Positions 53,386 through 60,779 of a stretch of 64,000 nucleotides of DNA are shown here, one piece after another. Origin of the DNA: Allobogoriella deserti (lineage in GTDB: Bacteria; Actinomycetota; Actinomycetes; Actinomycetales; Actinomycetaceae); the NCBI RefSeq assembly GCF_042680605.1, contig NZ_JBHUEE010000005.1, positions 62,001 through 126,000 of the forward strand, read 5' to 3'. The translations under genes were made by a program, and so were the position numbers. The notes under the pieces are model-generated. The model made no database searches. It saw nothing but the letters and a program-made list of their open reading frames with translations, and was not told where the DNA came from. Position 1 is the stretch's first letter. Each line of letters begins with the position of its first letter.

Positions 53386-53466
53386 GATCCTGTGCCCTTC
53401 GTCCCTCTGCGCCTGTGTCCCTCGAACGCCGATCCGTGACCCTGTAACTGGTTCGACGTGTGATGG

Positions 53467-53495
53467 AGGTTACCGATGGCGTAACCCGCTGTCAA
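53467..53495 (-). promoter_or_regulatory. Promoter of the 56-residue gene
   Basis: On the minus strand TTGACA (complement of 53490-53495) and TAACCT (complement of 53467-53472) are 17 bp apart. The transcript would start near 53460, about 75 nt before the start codon. The spacer and -10 contain the GGTTAC palindrome. Confidence 0.75.
53468..53486. promoter_or_regulatory. GGTTAC palindrome, candidate operator
   Basis: GGTTAC-N7-GTAACC covers the spacer and -10 of the small gene promoter. Further GGTTAC copies lie at 53505-53510 and at 55007-55012, where the last overlaps the CGNR gene -10 (TACACT). A GTAAC also lies at 53444-53448. This points to one regulator for the neighbouring genes. Confidence 0.5.
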
Positions 53496-53564
53496 CGCTT
53501 TTCTGGTTACGCGTCGGTGGCCTCCCGATGCATCCCGCCCACACCGAGTACTCCACCACCGACC

Positions 53565-53600
53565 ACTGACATTGAGGTTGGCTGCGTGGTTCGCGGGCGG
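53565..53600 (-). repeat. Dispersed intergenic repeat, copy 1
   Basis: This 36-bp element matches 63388-63424 in inverse orientation: 21 bp identical (core GCAGCCAACCTCAATG on the minus strand), then a one-base indel and one substitution, then 13 more identical bases. Both copies are intergenic. Here it lies between the MFS gene end and the 56-residue gene, oriented toward the latter. Confidence 0.75.
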
Positions 53601-53671
53601 TGTCGGGTGCCCCGGCGCGCTGACGCCCCGGCCCGGCGAGGACGCCCTCGCCCAGGTCTGGGATGGACCGA

Positions 53672-54907
53672 TCACAGGCGCGCGGGCGGGCGCCGGCCAC
53701 CCAGGGCGCGGGAGAGCACGACTGTCGCGAGACCGCCGGCGACCACGAGCAGCAGGCCCACGCGCAGGGTGGTGGCCTCGGCGAGGGCCCCGACGATGGC
53801 CGGCGAGGCGAGGAAACCGGCGCGCATGATCCAGTTGATGACGGTCAGGCCCACGCCCGGCCGTAGCCCTTCGATCTCGTCCCCGGCGTGCAGTGCCGCC
53901 GGGATGAGCGTGGCGGTGCCGAGCCCGGCGGCCGCCATGCCGAGGATGGTCAGGGGCACGTTGGGGATGGACAGGGCCGTGCCCATGCCGACGGCGATGA
54001 GGAGGCCGCCGGCTCGCGCCACCGCGGCCTGACCGAACCGGTCGACGAAGCGGTCGCCGGTGAGACGGCCCAGTGTCATGGCCACGTTCAACGCGACGAA
54101 GCCCAGACCCGCCGTCGCGCTGTCGGCGCCGAGGTCGCGGCCGAGGTACAGCGCCGCCCACGAGGACCCCACGTCCTCCACGAAGGCACCGCAGACCGCG
54201 ATGGCCCCCAGCATCGCGAGCATGGCGGCCGTGGCGCGCCGAACCGGGAACCGGCGGGGCGGCGGCGCTGCCGAGGCGTTCGGGTCGCTCGCCGCCGCTG
54301 GTGCGGTCCGCTCGGCATCCTCCGGGCCGGAGAGCATGTACCGCAGCGAGACCAGCGCCACGGCGGAGAAGACCGCGGCCGAGACGGCGATGTGGACCGG
54401 GAGTGGGACGGCGAGCCCGGCGGCCGCCGAACCCATCAGCCCGCCGAGGACGGCACCGATGCTCCAGACGCCGTGGAAGGAGTTGACGATCGATCGGCGA
54501 TAGATCCGCTGGACACGCAGCGCATGGGCGTTCTGCGAGACGTCGACCAGTGCGTCGACCGCCCCCGCCCCCAGGAGGAAGACCACGAGAACCAGGACGG
54601 TGGGCGAGAGTGAGACCCCCAGAGTCATGGCCGCCAGCGCGACGATGCCGATGGTGGCGACCCGGCCGGATCCGAACCGGCCGATGAACGTGGCCGCCAG
54701 CAGACCGGCGACCAGGGCGCCGATGGGGGGCGAGGTGAGAGCGGCCCCGTACGCGGCGTCGCTGAGATCGAGCGCCGCCTTGATCTCCGGGTAGCGGGGG
54801 ACGAGGTTCGCGAGGAGGGCGCCGTTGGTGAGGAAGACGGCGGAGACCGCCGCCCGGGCACGGCGTGCCTCGGACGGAACGCCGCCGGGGCGCTCGGAGA
54901 AGGGCAT
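53672..54907 (-). CDS. MFS transporter (YbjJ-like)
   Basis: This is a 411-residue, 12-span major facilitator. It opens SAVFLTNGALLANLVPRYPEIKA, has AATFIGRFGSGRVATIG at the motif A position, and NSFHGVWSIGAVLGGLMGS and WINW-like late segments typical of the FucP/YbjJ group. A polar loop of about 35 residues separates the two halves. It is divergent from the CGNR zinc-finger gene, with 114 bp between, and is probably controlled by it. The substrate is unknown. Confidence 0.85.
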   Translation of the reverse strand: MPFSERPGGVPSEARRARAAVSAVFLTNGALLANLVPRYPEIKAALDLSDAAYGAALTSPPIGALVAGLLAATFIGRFGSGRVATIGIVALAAMTLGVSLSPTVLVLVVFLLGAGAVDALVDVSQNAHALRVQRIYRRSIVNSFHGVWSIGAVLGGLMGSAAAGLAVPLPVHIAVSAAVFSAVALVSLRYMLSGPEDAERTAPAAASDPNASAAPPPRRFPVRRATAAMLAMLGAIAVCGAFVEDVGSSWAALYLGRDLGADSATAGLGFVALNVAMTLGRLTGDRFVDRFGQAAVARAGGLLIAVGMGTALSIPNVPLTILGMAAAGLGTATLIPAALHAGDEIEGLRPGVGLTVINWIMRAGFLASPAIVGALAEATTLRVGLLLVVAGGLATVVLSRALGGRRPPARL

Positions 54908-55021
54908 GTCGGGAGCCTACGCAGTGGTATCCATGCAGGTCCGAGCGGTTCACGCGCTGGTCGACCGAACCGGACCGACGCCATAACCGGTACCGGCGGC
55001 ATCAGTGGTTACACTGGGAGA

Positions 55022-55546
55022 ATGGTCGCAGTTCCCAGGCTCGACATGGCCGAGCTGCTCGCCGTCGTCAACTACTACGCCGTCACTCCGCGTCGCGCCG
55101 CGGAGGACGAGCACGAGGGTTACCCGGCGCTGACTGCCGTGCTCGGCGAGGCGCCCGACCGGTTCCCGGACATCAACCTGGGGGAGTTGCAGGCGCTCGC
55201 CGCGGAGGCCTACGGCGTGTTCGTGGCGGCCCAGGACGGCGGTGACGTCGCGGCCTGCGTCAACGTCATGCTGGCTGCCGCGGCTCCGAGGCCGACGTGC
55301 ACGGACGAGTGCGGCATCGCCTGGGAGGTCGACGACTCCGACCAGATTCTCCGGGCCGCCATCGGCATCACCCTGCTGGACTGGCTGCACACGCGCGGCG
55401 CAGAGCGTCTCGGCATCTGCCGGGGGATCAGGTGCGCCGACGCCTTCGCCGACCTCTCGCCGTCGGGGCGGAAGATCTTCTGCTCCAACGGGTGTCTCAA
55501 CCGGCACAAGGTCGCCGAGCATCGGCGGCGCGCGAAGACGGCCTGA
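55022..55546 (+). CDS. CGNR-type zinc-finger protein
   Basis: This is a 174-residue protein of the ABATE/CGNR class (DUF1470-like), probable DNA-binding regulators. The N-terminal 120 residues are helical. The C-terminal zinc finger is GICRGIRCADAFADLSPSGR and FCSNGCLNRHKVAEHRR, so four Cys are available, though CSNGC replaces the eponymous CGNR. A -10 TACACT ends 6 bp before the ATG, so the mRNA may be leaderless. It is divergent from the MFS gene and is the likely regulator of that exporter. Confidence 0.78.
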   Translation: MVAVPRLDMAELLAVVNYYAVTPRRAAEDEHEGYPALTAVLGEAPDRFPDINLGELQALAAEAYGVFVAAQDGGDVAACVNVMLAAAAPRPTCTDECGIAWEVDDSDQILRAAIGITLLDWLHTRGAERLGICRGIRCADAFADLSPSGRKIFCSNGCLNRHKVAEHRRRAKTA

Positions 55547-55560
55547 TCGGCCCGAACCGG

Positions 55561-55607
55561 CGAGAGGGAGGATCCGGTCGCTCGGGGCGACCAGATCCTC
55601 CCTCTCG
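55561..55607. terminator. Bidirectional terminator between the CGNR gene and trxA
   Basis: A stem of about 21 bp with one imperfect pair joins 55561-55581 to 55587-55607 across a 5-nt loop. It lies between the convergent CGNR gene and trxA and can serve both. Confidence 0.8.
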
Positions 55608-55655
55608 AAGCTCGGTGCGAACTCGAAGTTCGATGCGAGCGGTGTTCAGCCTTGT

Positions 55656-56027
55656 TCAGCCTTGCGAGGCCTGGTTCTCTGCGACCTGCTTGCGCACCTC
55701 GTCCATGTCCAAGTCCTTGACCTGCTCCAAGAGCTGGTCGAGGCTCTTCGCCGGCAGTGCGCCGGCCTGGTTGAAGACCATGATGCCGTCGCGGAAGGCC
55801 ATGAGCGTCGGGATCGCGGTGATCTGCAGCTGGGCGGCGAGGTCCTGCTCGGCCTCGGTGTCCACCTTCGCGAAGGTGATCTCCGGGTTCTCCTCAGAGG
55901 CCTTCTCGTAGATGGGGGCGAACCGCTTGCACGGACCACACCAGTCCGCCCAGAAGTCGACCAGCGTGATGCCGTCGGCGTTCACCGTGCTCTCGAACTC
56001 CGCGGTGGTGATGTTCTTGGTGGCCAT
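55656..56027 (-). CDS. trxA: Thioredoxin
   Basis: This is a 123-residue cytoplasmic disulfide reductase. The active site is WCGPC with Cys30 and Cys33, and the cis-Pro is in TAIPTLMAF. A short C-terminal extension past the core (DMDEVRKQVAENQASQG) is common in actinobacterial thioredoxins. AGAGGAAG precedes the ATG at 56027. It is divergent from proA with 129 bp between. Confidence 0.95.
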   Translation of the reverse strand: MATKNITTAEFESTVNADGITLVDFWADWCGPCKRFAPIYEKASEENPEITFAKVDTEAEQDLAAQLQITAIPTLMAFRDGIMVFNQAGALPAKSLDQLLEQVKDLDMDEVRKQVAENQASQG

Positions 56028-56156
56028 ACTTCCTCTCCTGATCGCTGGTGCTACCCGGTGCAACGTCGCGCCGGGTGATTCATTCCCGAGCCGGTCTGCG
56101 GACCGATCCCCGGACGCGGCCTCCCGCGGTCTCGCCCGGCGTCCTACGCTTTCGCC

Positions 56157-57446
56157 ATGACCGACACCATCGCCGCCGAGGTCGACGCCGACAGCGGGGT
56201 GGCCGTGATCGCCCGGGCGGCCAAGACCGCCTCGCGGGCACTCGCCACCGCCACCCGCGCCAGGAAGGACGCCGCCTTGCACGCCATGGCCGACGCCCTG
56301 GTCGCCGAGGCGCCGCGGATCGTGGCCGCCAACGCCGAGGATCTCGACCGTGGACGCGCCGGCGGCATGAAGGAATCGCTGATCGACCGGCTCGCTCTCG
56401 ACGAGGCGCGCCTCGGGACGATCGCCGACGCGCTGCGCGAACTCGCCGGGCTGCCGGACCCGGTCGGCGAGGTGGTACGAGGATCCACGCTGCCGAACGG
56501 ACTGCGGCTGCGGCAGGTACGCGTCCCGATGGGCGTGGTCGGCATGATCTACGAGGCCCGCCCAAATGTGACCGTGGACGCCGCCGGCCTGGCACTGAAG
56601 TCGGGCAACGCCGTCGTCCTCCGGGGAGGATCCGCCGCCGCGAGCTCCAACGAGGTCATCGTCGACGTGCTCGGACGCGCCCTCGCCCGCGAGGGGTTGC
56701 CCGGCGAACTCGTGCAATCGGTGGACCGGTACGGCCGTGCCGGCGCCGTGGCGCTCATGCGCGCCCGCGGCCTGGTTGACGTCCTCGTCCCGCGCGGAGG
56801 CGCCGACCTCATCCAGACCGTGGTGCGCGAGTCTCAGGTGCCGGTCATCGAGACCGGTGTGGGGAACTGCCATGTCTATGTCGACGCCGCCGTCGACGTC
56901 GACCAGGCCGTCCGGATCGCCGTGAACTCCAAGGTCCAACGTGTCGGGGTGTGCAACGCCGCCGAGACGCTGCTCGTCCACCGCGACGCCGCATCCACGT
57001 TCCTGCCTGCGGTGCTCGAGGCGATGAGGGCCGAGGAGGTGGTGGTCCACGGCGACGATCGCGCCGCCGCAGCGGTCCCGGCCGGCCTGCGGTTCGAGCC
57101 CGCCACCGACGCGGACTGGTCCACCGAGTACCTCTCGAAGGACCTCGCCGTGAAGGTCGTGGACTCCCTCGACGAGGCCCTCGAGCACATCCGTGCCTAC
57201 GGCTCCGGCCACACCGAGGTGATCTGCAGCACCGACACCCGATCGGTCCAGCGGTTCACCACCGAGCTCGACGCCGCGGCGCTTATCGTCAACGCCTCCT
57301 CACGGTTCACCGACGGTGGTCAGTTCGGCCTGGGCGCCGAGATCGGCATCTCCACCCAGAAGCTGCACGCTCGCGGTCCCATGGGTTTGTCCGAGCTCAC
57401 GACAACCACCTGGATCGTGGAGGGCTCCGGCCAGATCCGGGAGTAA
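56157..57446 (+). CDS. proA: Gamma-glutamyl phosphate reductase
   Basis: This is the second enzyme of proline biosynthesis, reducing gamma-glutamyl phosphate to glutamate semialdehyde with NADPH. The 429-residue aldehyde-dehydrogenase-like protein has the catalytic Cys266 in GVCNAAETLL, the cofactor segments GVVGMIYEARPNVTVDA and GNAVVLRGGS, and the family end SSRFTDGGQFGLGAEIGIST. It is separated from proB (21935-23083) by 33 kb. Confidence 0.97.
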   Translation: MTDTIAAEVDADSGVAVIARAAKTASRALATATRARKDAALHAMADALVAEAPRIVAANAEDLDRGRAGGMKESLIDRLALDEARLGTIADALRELAGLPDPVGEVVRGSTLPNGLRLRQVRVPMGVVGMIYEARPNVTVDAAGLALKSGNAVVLRGGSAAASSNEVIVDVLGRALAREGLPGELVQSVDRYGRAGAVALMRARGLVDVLVPRGGADLIQTVVRESQVPVIETGVGNCHVYVDAAVDVDQAVRIAVNSKVQRVGVCNAAETLLVHRDAASTFLPAVLEAMRAEEVVVHGDDRAAAAVPAGLRFEPATDADWSTEYLSKDLAVKVVDSLDEALEHIRAYGSGHTEVICSTDTRSVQRFTTELDAAALIVNASSRFTDGGQFGLGAEIGISTQKLHARGPMGLSELTTTTWIVEGSGQIRE

Positions 57447-57488
57447 AGCCGGCGTTGTGCGGTCCCCGCGTGTGTACGCAGGGGAGCG

Positions 57489-57527
57489 AAAAATCCGTTG
57501 AGGCCGTGGCTTCCGCCCCCGTAGCGT
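57489..57527 (+). promoter_or_regulatory. WhiB7-type promoter of the erm-like gene
   Basis: AAAAAT (57489-57494) lies 3 bp upstream of TTGAGG (57498-57503), with TAGCGT (57522-57527) 18 bp further on. An AT-rich block 3-5 bp upstream of the -35 is the known recognition feature of WhiB7, the antibiotic-responsive activator that controls erm genes in mycobacteria. Such an A-run is rare in this GC-rich sequence. The predicted start is near 57534. Confidence 0.55.
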
Positions 57528-57535
57528 CCCGCACC

Positions 57536-57649
57536 ATGATCATGGTGATGGTGCGTCGTGTCCGGGGCGCGGGCCCCTGGGCGCCGAGCGTCGGCACGGC
57601 GAGCGTCTTCGGCGCCGGCCACCGCAACCCGGCGGTGGGGCTCTCATGA
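57536..57649 (+). CDS. Possible leader ORF overlapping the erm-like gene
   Basis: A 37-residue frame starts MIMVMVRRVRGAGPW within a few bases of the predicted transcription start, so it would be leaderless. It overlaps the beginning of the methylase gene (GTG at 57558) in another frame. erm genes are often controlled by leader peptides, so coupling is possible. The peptide resembles no known erm leader, and it may be chance. Confidence 0.3.
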   Translation: MIMVMVRRVRGAGPWAPSVGTASVFGAGHRNPAVGLS

Positions 57650-58163
57650 GCTGAGGCCCGGTTGGGCGCGGCGTCTGGTCGCCGCGGCCGCGCCGGATCC
57701 GGGCGAGCTCGTCCTCGACCTCGGGGCCGGCCGAGGAGCGCTGACCCTGCCGCTGACCGAGCGACGCTCGCGCGTGGTCGCCGTCGAGCTGCACCCCGGG
57801 CGCGCCGAACGCCTGCGGCAGCGGGTACCTCCCGGTGTGACCGTCCTCGAGGACGATGTGCTCGGCTTTCCGTTGCCGGGCCGGCCGTTCCGGGTGGTGT
57901 CGAACCCGCCGTACGCGGTCGCTGCGGCGCTCGTGCGCCGCCTCACCGCCCCCGGCACAGCCCTGAGTGCCGCGCATCTCGTGCTCCCGCGGTGGCAGGT
58001 CAACCGCTACCTGGCGCGACCACCGCGCGGCTTCACCGCCGAGGTCGGGCCGCACGTGCCGGCGTCGGCGTTCCGGCCGCCGCCACGGCACGAGAGCGCC
58101 GTCCTCGTGCTGCGGGCCGTCCCGGGCCGGAACCGCAGGCGCCCCCGGACGAGGCGACGATGA
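57558..58163 (+). CDS. 23S rRNA adenine N6-methyltransferase, Erm-like
   Basis: This is a 201-residue class I methyltransferase of the Erm/KsgA group. The SAM loop is LVLDLGAGRGALT (52-64), the acidic ribose-binding strand is VVAVELHPGRA, and the catalytic motif is SNPPYAVA (115-122). RRWGSHEL at 26-32 is the short-Erm counterpart of the YGQNFL start. It lacks the full C-terminal domain of KsgA (about 280 residues), which favours Erm, so it may methylate A2058 and lower macrolide susceptibility. It has a GTG start with a poor ribosome site and overlaps the next gene by ATGA. Confidence 0.78.
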   Translation: MSGARAPGRRASARRASSAPATATRRWGSHELRPGWARRLVAAAAPDPGELVLDLGAGRGALTLPLTERRSRVVAVELHPGRAERLRQRVPPGVTVLEDDVLGFPLPGRPFRVVSNPPYAVAAALVRRLTAPGTALSAAHLVLPRWQVNRYLARPPRGFTAEVGPHVPASAFRPPPRHESAVLVLRAVPGRNRRRPRTRRR

Positions 58164-59407
58164 CCGCCTCGGGTAGCGTCCGGAGCGTGGGGGAGCGTCC
58201 TGTTGTTCGTGCGCGGCCCAGGCACCGGCTCACACGCCTCGTGCTGACCTGTGCCGCGATCGCCGCCGTCGTGGCCGTCGCCGTCGTGGGCTGGGCGCGG
58301 TGGAGCGTGGCCGACGGCGGAGCCGACTGGACGGCCCACGTCCCGGGTGTCGTCCGGGTCGCGGATCACGACGCGCGACGCGTGCTCCTCGCCACGGACG
58401 ACGGCTTCACCGTGCTGGACCGGCGGGACGGCACCGTCCGGGCGGACCGGCAGCTGGACGTCACTGCCGCCGACTACGCGTTCGTCGACGGCGGGGTCCT
58501 CGTCTCCGGTGCGGACGCTCTCGGCGTGGTCACTGACGGCGGAGAATGGGCCTGGCGCGAGGAGACGCCAGACCGCTCGATCGTGGCGGTCGGGCCGGCC
58601 CGGGACGTCGTGGTGCTCCGCGACGCCGCCACCGAGATGCTCCTGGGACGAGATGCCCGCACCGGCGAGGACCGTTGGGCCCACCCGGCCGTCGGCATCG
58701 CCCGTCCGTCGACGGAACCTCGGAGCCTGGTCGCGGCCCGGCTGCGCGGCACGGTCGGCCGCACCCTCGTCCGGGTCGCGGACGGGACCGCGGTCGGGGC
58801 CACCTCGCCCACCGCCACCGTCCGCACCGGTCGCGACGCCGCCGTTGTCCACGACGGGTGTGATCTGCAGATCGTCCGGCAGGGCGGAGAGGTCGTGCCG
58901 GTGGACGGACCCGGCGAAGCGAGCGCCTGCACCGTGACCGCCCCCGCGGGCGAGTACGCGTACGTCGAGGTCGACCGCTCGCAGCTGTTCGCGCTCGACC
59001 TCGCAAGCGCCAGCATGCGGGCCCTCCCGCTCGCCGCGGACGCGGCCACCCGGCCGTACCTGCACGACGCCGGTCGGTGGCTGCCCGCGGCGTCGCCCAC
59101 GGGTCTCGTCGTCGGCGACGCCGCCACCGGCCAACTCGCCTCGTCACCCGTGGCGACCGGGCCGTGGCCGCCGGAACGGACGCTTCCCGCCGTCGGCCCG
59201 GACGCGGTGCTGGCGCCCGCACGGCCGGAATGGTGGGCCCGAACGGTCGGTGGCGCCGACGGGCCGGCACTCATGCTGCGCCGTCCGGACGGGCGTGAGG
59301 TCGCGACGTATCAGACCGACGGTGCCGACGTGCGTGAAGCGCAGGTCCTCGGTCGTCGTGAGGCCGTGCTCGTTCGTGACGACGGCGAGGTGGCGATGGT
59401 GCGCTGA
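58160..59407 (+). CDS. Membrane-anchored PQQ-like beta-propeller protein
   Basis: This is a 415-residue protein with a basic N terminus, one span (LVLTCAAIAAVVAVAVVGW) and a long extracytoplasmic region made of repeated short strands (VLLATDDGFTVLDRRDGTV and similar), typical of PQQ/quinoprotein-like propellers. It has no cofactor-binding signature. The start overlaps the methylase stop (ATGA), so the two are co-transcribed. The link between them is obscure. Confidence 0.65.
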   Translation: MTASGSVRSVGERPVVRARPRHRLTRLVLTCAAIAAVVAVAVVGWARWSVADGGADWTAHVPGVVRVADHDARRVLLATDDGFTVLDRRDGTVRADRQLDVTAADYAFVDGGVLVSGADALGVVTDGGEWAWREETPDRSIVAVGPARDVVVLRDAATEMLLGRDARTGEDRWAHPAVGIARPSTEPRSLVAARLRGTVGRTLVRVADGTAVGATSPTATVRTGRDAAVVHDGCDLQIVRQGGEVVPVDGPGEASACTVTAPAGEYAYVEVDRSQLFALDLASASMRALPLAADAATRPYLHDAGRWLPAASPTGLVVGDAATGQLASSPVATGPWPPERTLPAVGPDAVLAPARPEWWARTVGGADGPALMLRRPDGREVATYQTDGADVREAQVLGRREAVLVRDDGEVAMVR

Positions 59408-59434
59408 GGGCTGCGAGCGCTGGAGGCGGCGGGG

Positions 59435-60220
59435 TCAGTCCCCCCTCGGGCGTGGGCGCTCGCTCACCGTCGGCCACGGCCCCAGCTCCGGCAGGGGCTG
59501 CGGCTGCCCGGCGCGGGCCGCGGTCGGCAGGGTCTCCGGCTCGCGGCCGGCGAGCCAGGCGACGATGTCCCGCAGCTCCCCGCGAACGGTCAGCACACCG
59601 TCGCTCCCGGCGGCCCGGGCGTCGTCGTTGACCGGCCAGCGCCGCTCTGTCCCGTCCGCGACCAGGTCAGTCCGGCCCGCACCGGACAGGCGCGGACTGA
59701 GGAAGTCGAGTAGATGCCGGCACAGGTCGTCGTCCCACGACCCCGGACTCACGGACACCTGCAGGTCGACGAGATGGATGCGGACCTCGCGCCACCACAT
59801 CAACGCGACCCCGGACAGCGGCTTGTCACGGTAGGAGGTCGGCTGGTCCCAGAGCTCGGAGCCGCGTTCCGGCCACGCGGCGTCGAGTCGCGCGGCCAGC
59901 CGGGTCAGCGCCTCGGCATGCTCCTCGAGCGTCCGGCCGGCCTGGGCCTCGATCGCAGTATCACGACCCTGGCGCCCGCCGTCGTAGAACTCGACGCGCT
60001 CGCCGCGGGCGACCGCCTCGGCCTGCCGGGCGGCGGCGTTCCCGGCCCCGTCGATATGGGCGAGGACGTGCCCGCGGCTCCAGCCCGGCAGGGCCGATGG
60101 CGCCCGGAGCGCGTCGGCGTCCAGGCGTTCCATGGACTCCAGCACCGTGCGCAGAGCGACGGCCGAATCGTGCACCGCCCTGTCCACGAGGGCGGTGTTC
60201 TCGTCAGAGCTGTGAGGCAC
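59435..60220 (-). CDS. Mycothiol-dependent maleylpyruvate isomerase family protein
   Basis: This is a 261-residue MDMPI/DinB-fold protein. The family signature LPGWSRGHVLAHIDGAGNAA carries the first zinc His, and MWWREVRIHLVDLQ the later one. The C-terminal part (AWLAGREPE) is the usual MDMPI extension. Members use mycothiol as cofactor, which fits actinobacteria; most are not true maleylpyruvate isomerases. The GTG at 60220 has AAGGAG at good spacing. Confidence 0.85.
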   Translation of the reverse strand: MPHSSDENTALVDRAVHDSAVALRTVLESMERLDADALRAPSALPGWSRGHVLAHIDGAGNAAARQAEAVARGERVEFYDGGRQGRDTAIEAQAGRTLEEHAEALTRLAARLDAAWPERGSELWDQPTSYRDKPLSGVALMWWREVRIHLVDLQVSVSPGSWDDDLCRHLLDFLSPRLSGAGRTDLVADGTERRWPVNDDARAAGSDGVLTVRGELRDIVAWLAGREPETLPTAARAGQPQPLPELGPWPTVSERPRPRGD

Positions 60221-60388
60221 ACCTGCTCCTTCCCGTCGGCTGCCAGCATCCCACGGCCGGCGTGGCCGGGACGACCGTCTCGATGTGGTGAGGAATCTGT
60301 TGACGTCAGAGGCGCGAGTGAACGATCGGCGAACCTCGGGTGTCCGGAGGTCTTGACGTGGCGGGTGAACCTGCGAGGGGATAAGGCA

Positions 60389-60685
60389 ATGACCCTGTGC
60401 ACCCATCTCGATCAGATCGACTACGACGCGGTCGACCCGGATGCGGAAGGGTGCGAGGAGTGCTTGGCCGACGGCGGCCGGTGGGTCCGGCTGCGGGCCT
60501 GCCAGTCCTGTGGCCACATCGGTTGCTGCGACTCCTCGCCCAGCCGCCATGCGCGCGCGCACGTGATGGATACCGGGCATCCCGTCGTGCGGGCGTACGA
60601 GCCGGACGAGGACTGGTTCTACTGCTACCCGGACGACCTCCTCTTCGAGCTGTCCGGGGCACCGCCGGCGCCGACCCACGCCTGA
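60389..60685 (+). CDS. UBP-type zinc-finger protein
   Basis: This is a 98-residue protein made of a single zinc finger of the ubiquitin-hydrolase (UBP/BUZ) type. CTHLDQI, CEECLADGGRWVRLRACQSC, GCCDSSPSRHARAH and HPVVRAYEPDEDWFYCY hold the Cys/His ligands in family order. These stand-alone bacterial proteins are widespread in actinobacteria and their function is not established. ATG at 60389 after GAGGGGATAAGG. Confidence 0.85.
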   Translation: MTLCTHLDQIDYDAVDPDAEGCEECLADGGRWVRLRACQSCGHIGCCDSSPSRHARAHVMDTGHPVVRAYEPDEDWFYCYPDDLLFELSGAPPAPTHA

Positions 60686-60734
60686 CCTGCGGCGCCCTCG
60701 GCGGCTGCGAGCACACCGAGCCCGCGGGCCTGGT

Positions 60735-60752
60735 TGAATCGACAGCGGTTCA
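60735..60752. promoter_or_regulatory. Inverted repeat upstream of the PL8 lyase
   Basis: TGAATCG-ACAG-CGGTTCA has 7-bp arms with one mismatch and lies 27 bp before the lyase start codon. A regulator site is plausible. No good promoter elements are visible beside it. Confidence 0.3.
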
Positions 60753-60779
60753 GATCTCCGACCAAGGGGCCTCGCAACG

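Noticed and set aside
53382..54953. 523-codon minus-strand frame overlapping the MFS exporter
   Set aside because: It is the +1 shadow of the MFS gene, rich in Arg/Gly/Pro with no membrane pattern. The real frame (53672-54907) shows 12 spans.
55630..55665. Tandem GTTCAGCCTT repeat at the end of trxA
   Set aside because: Two short adjacent copies at the stop codon are probably replication slippage; there is no structural or regulatory sign.
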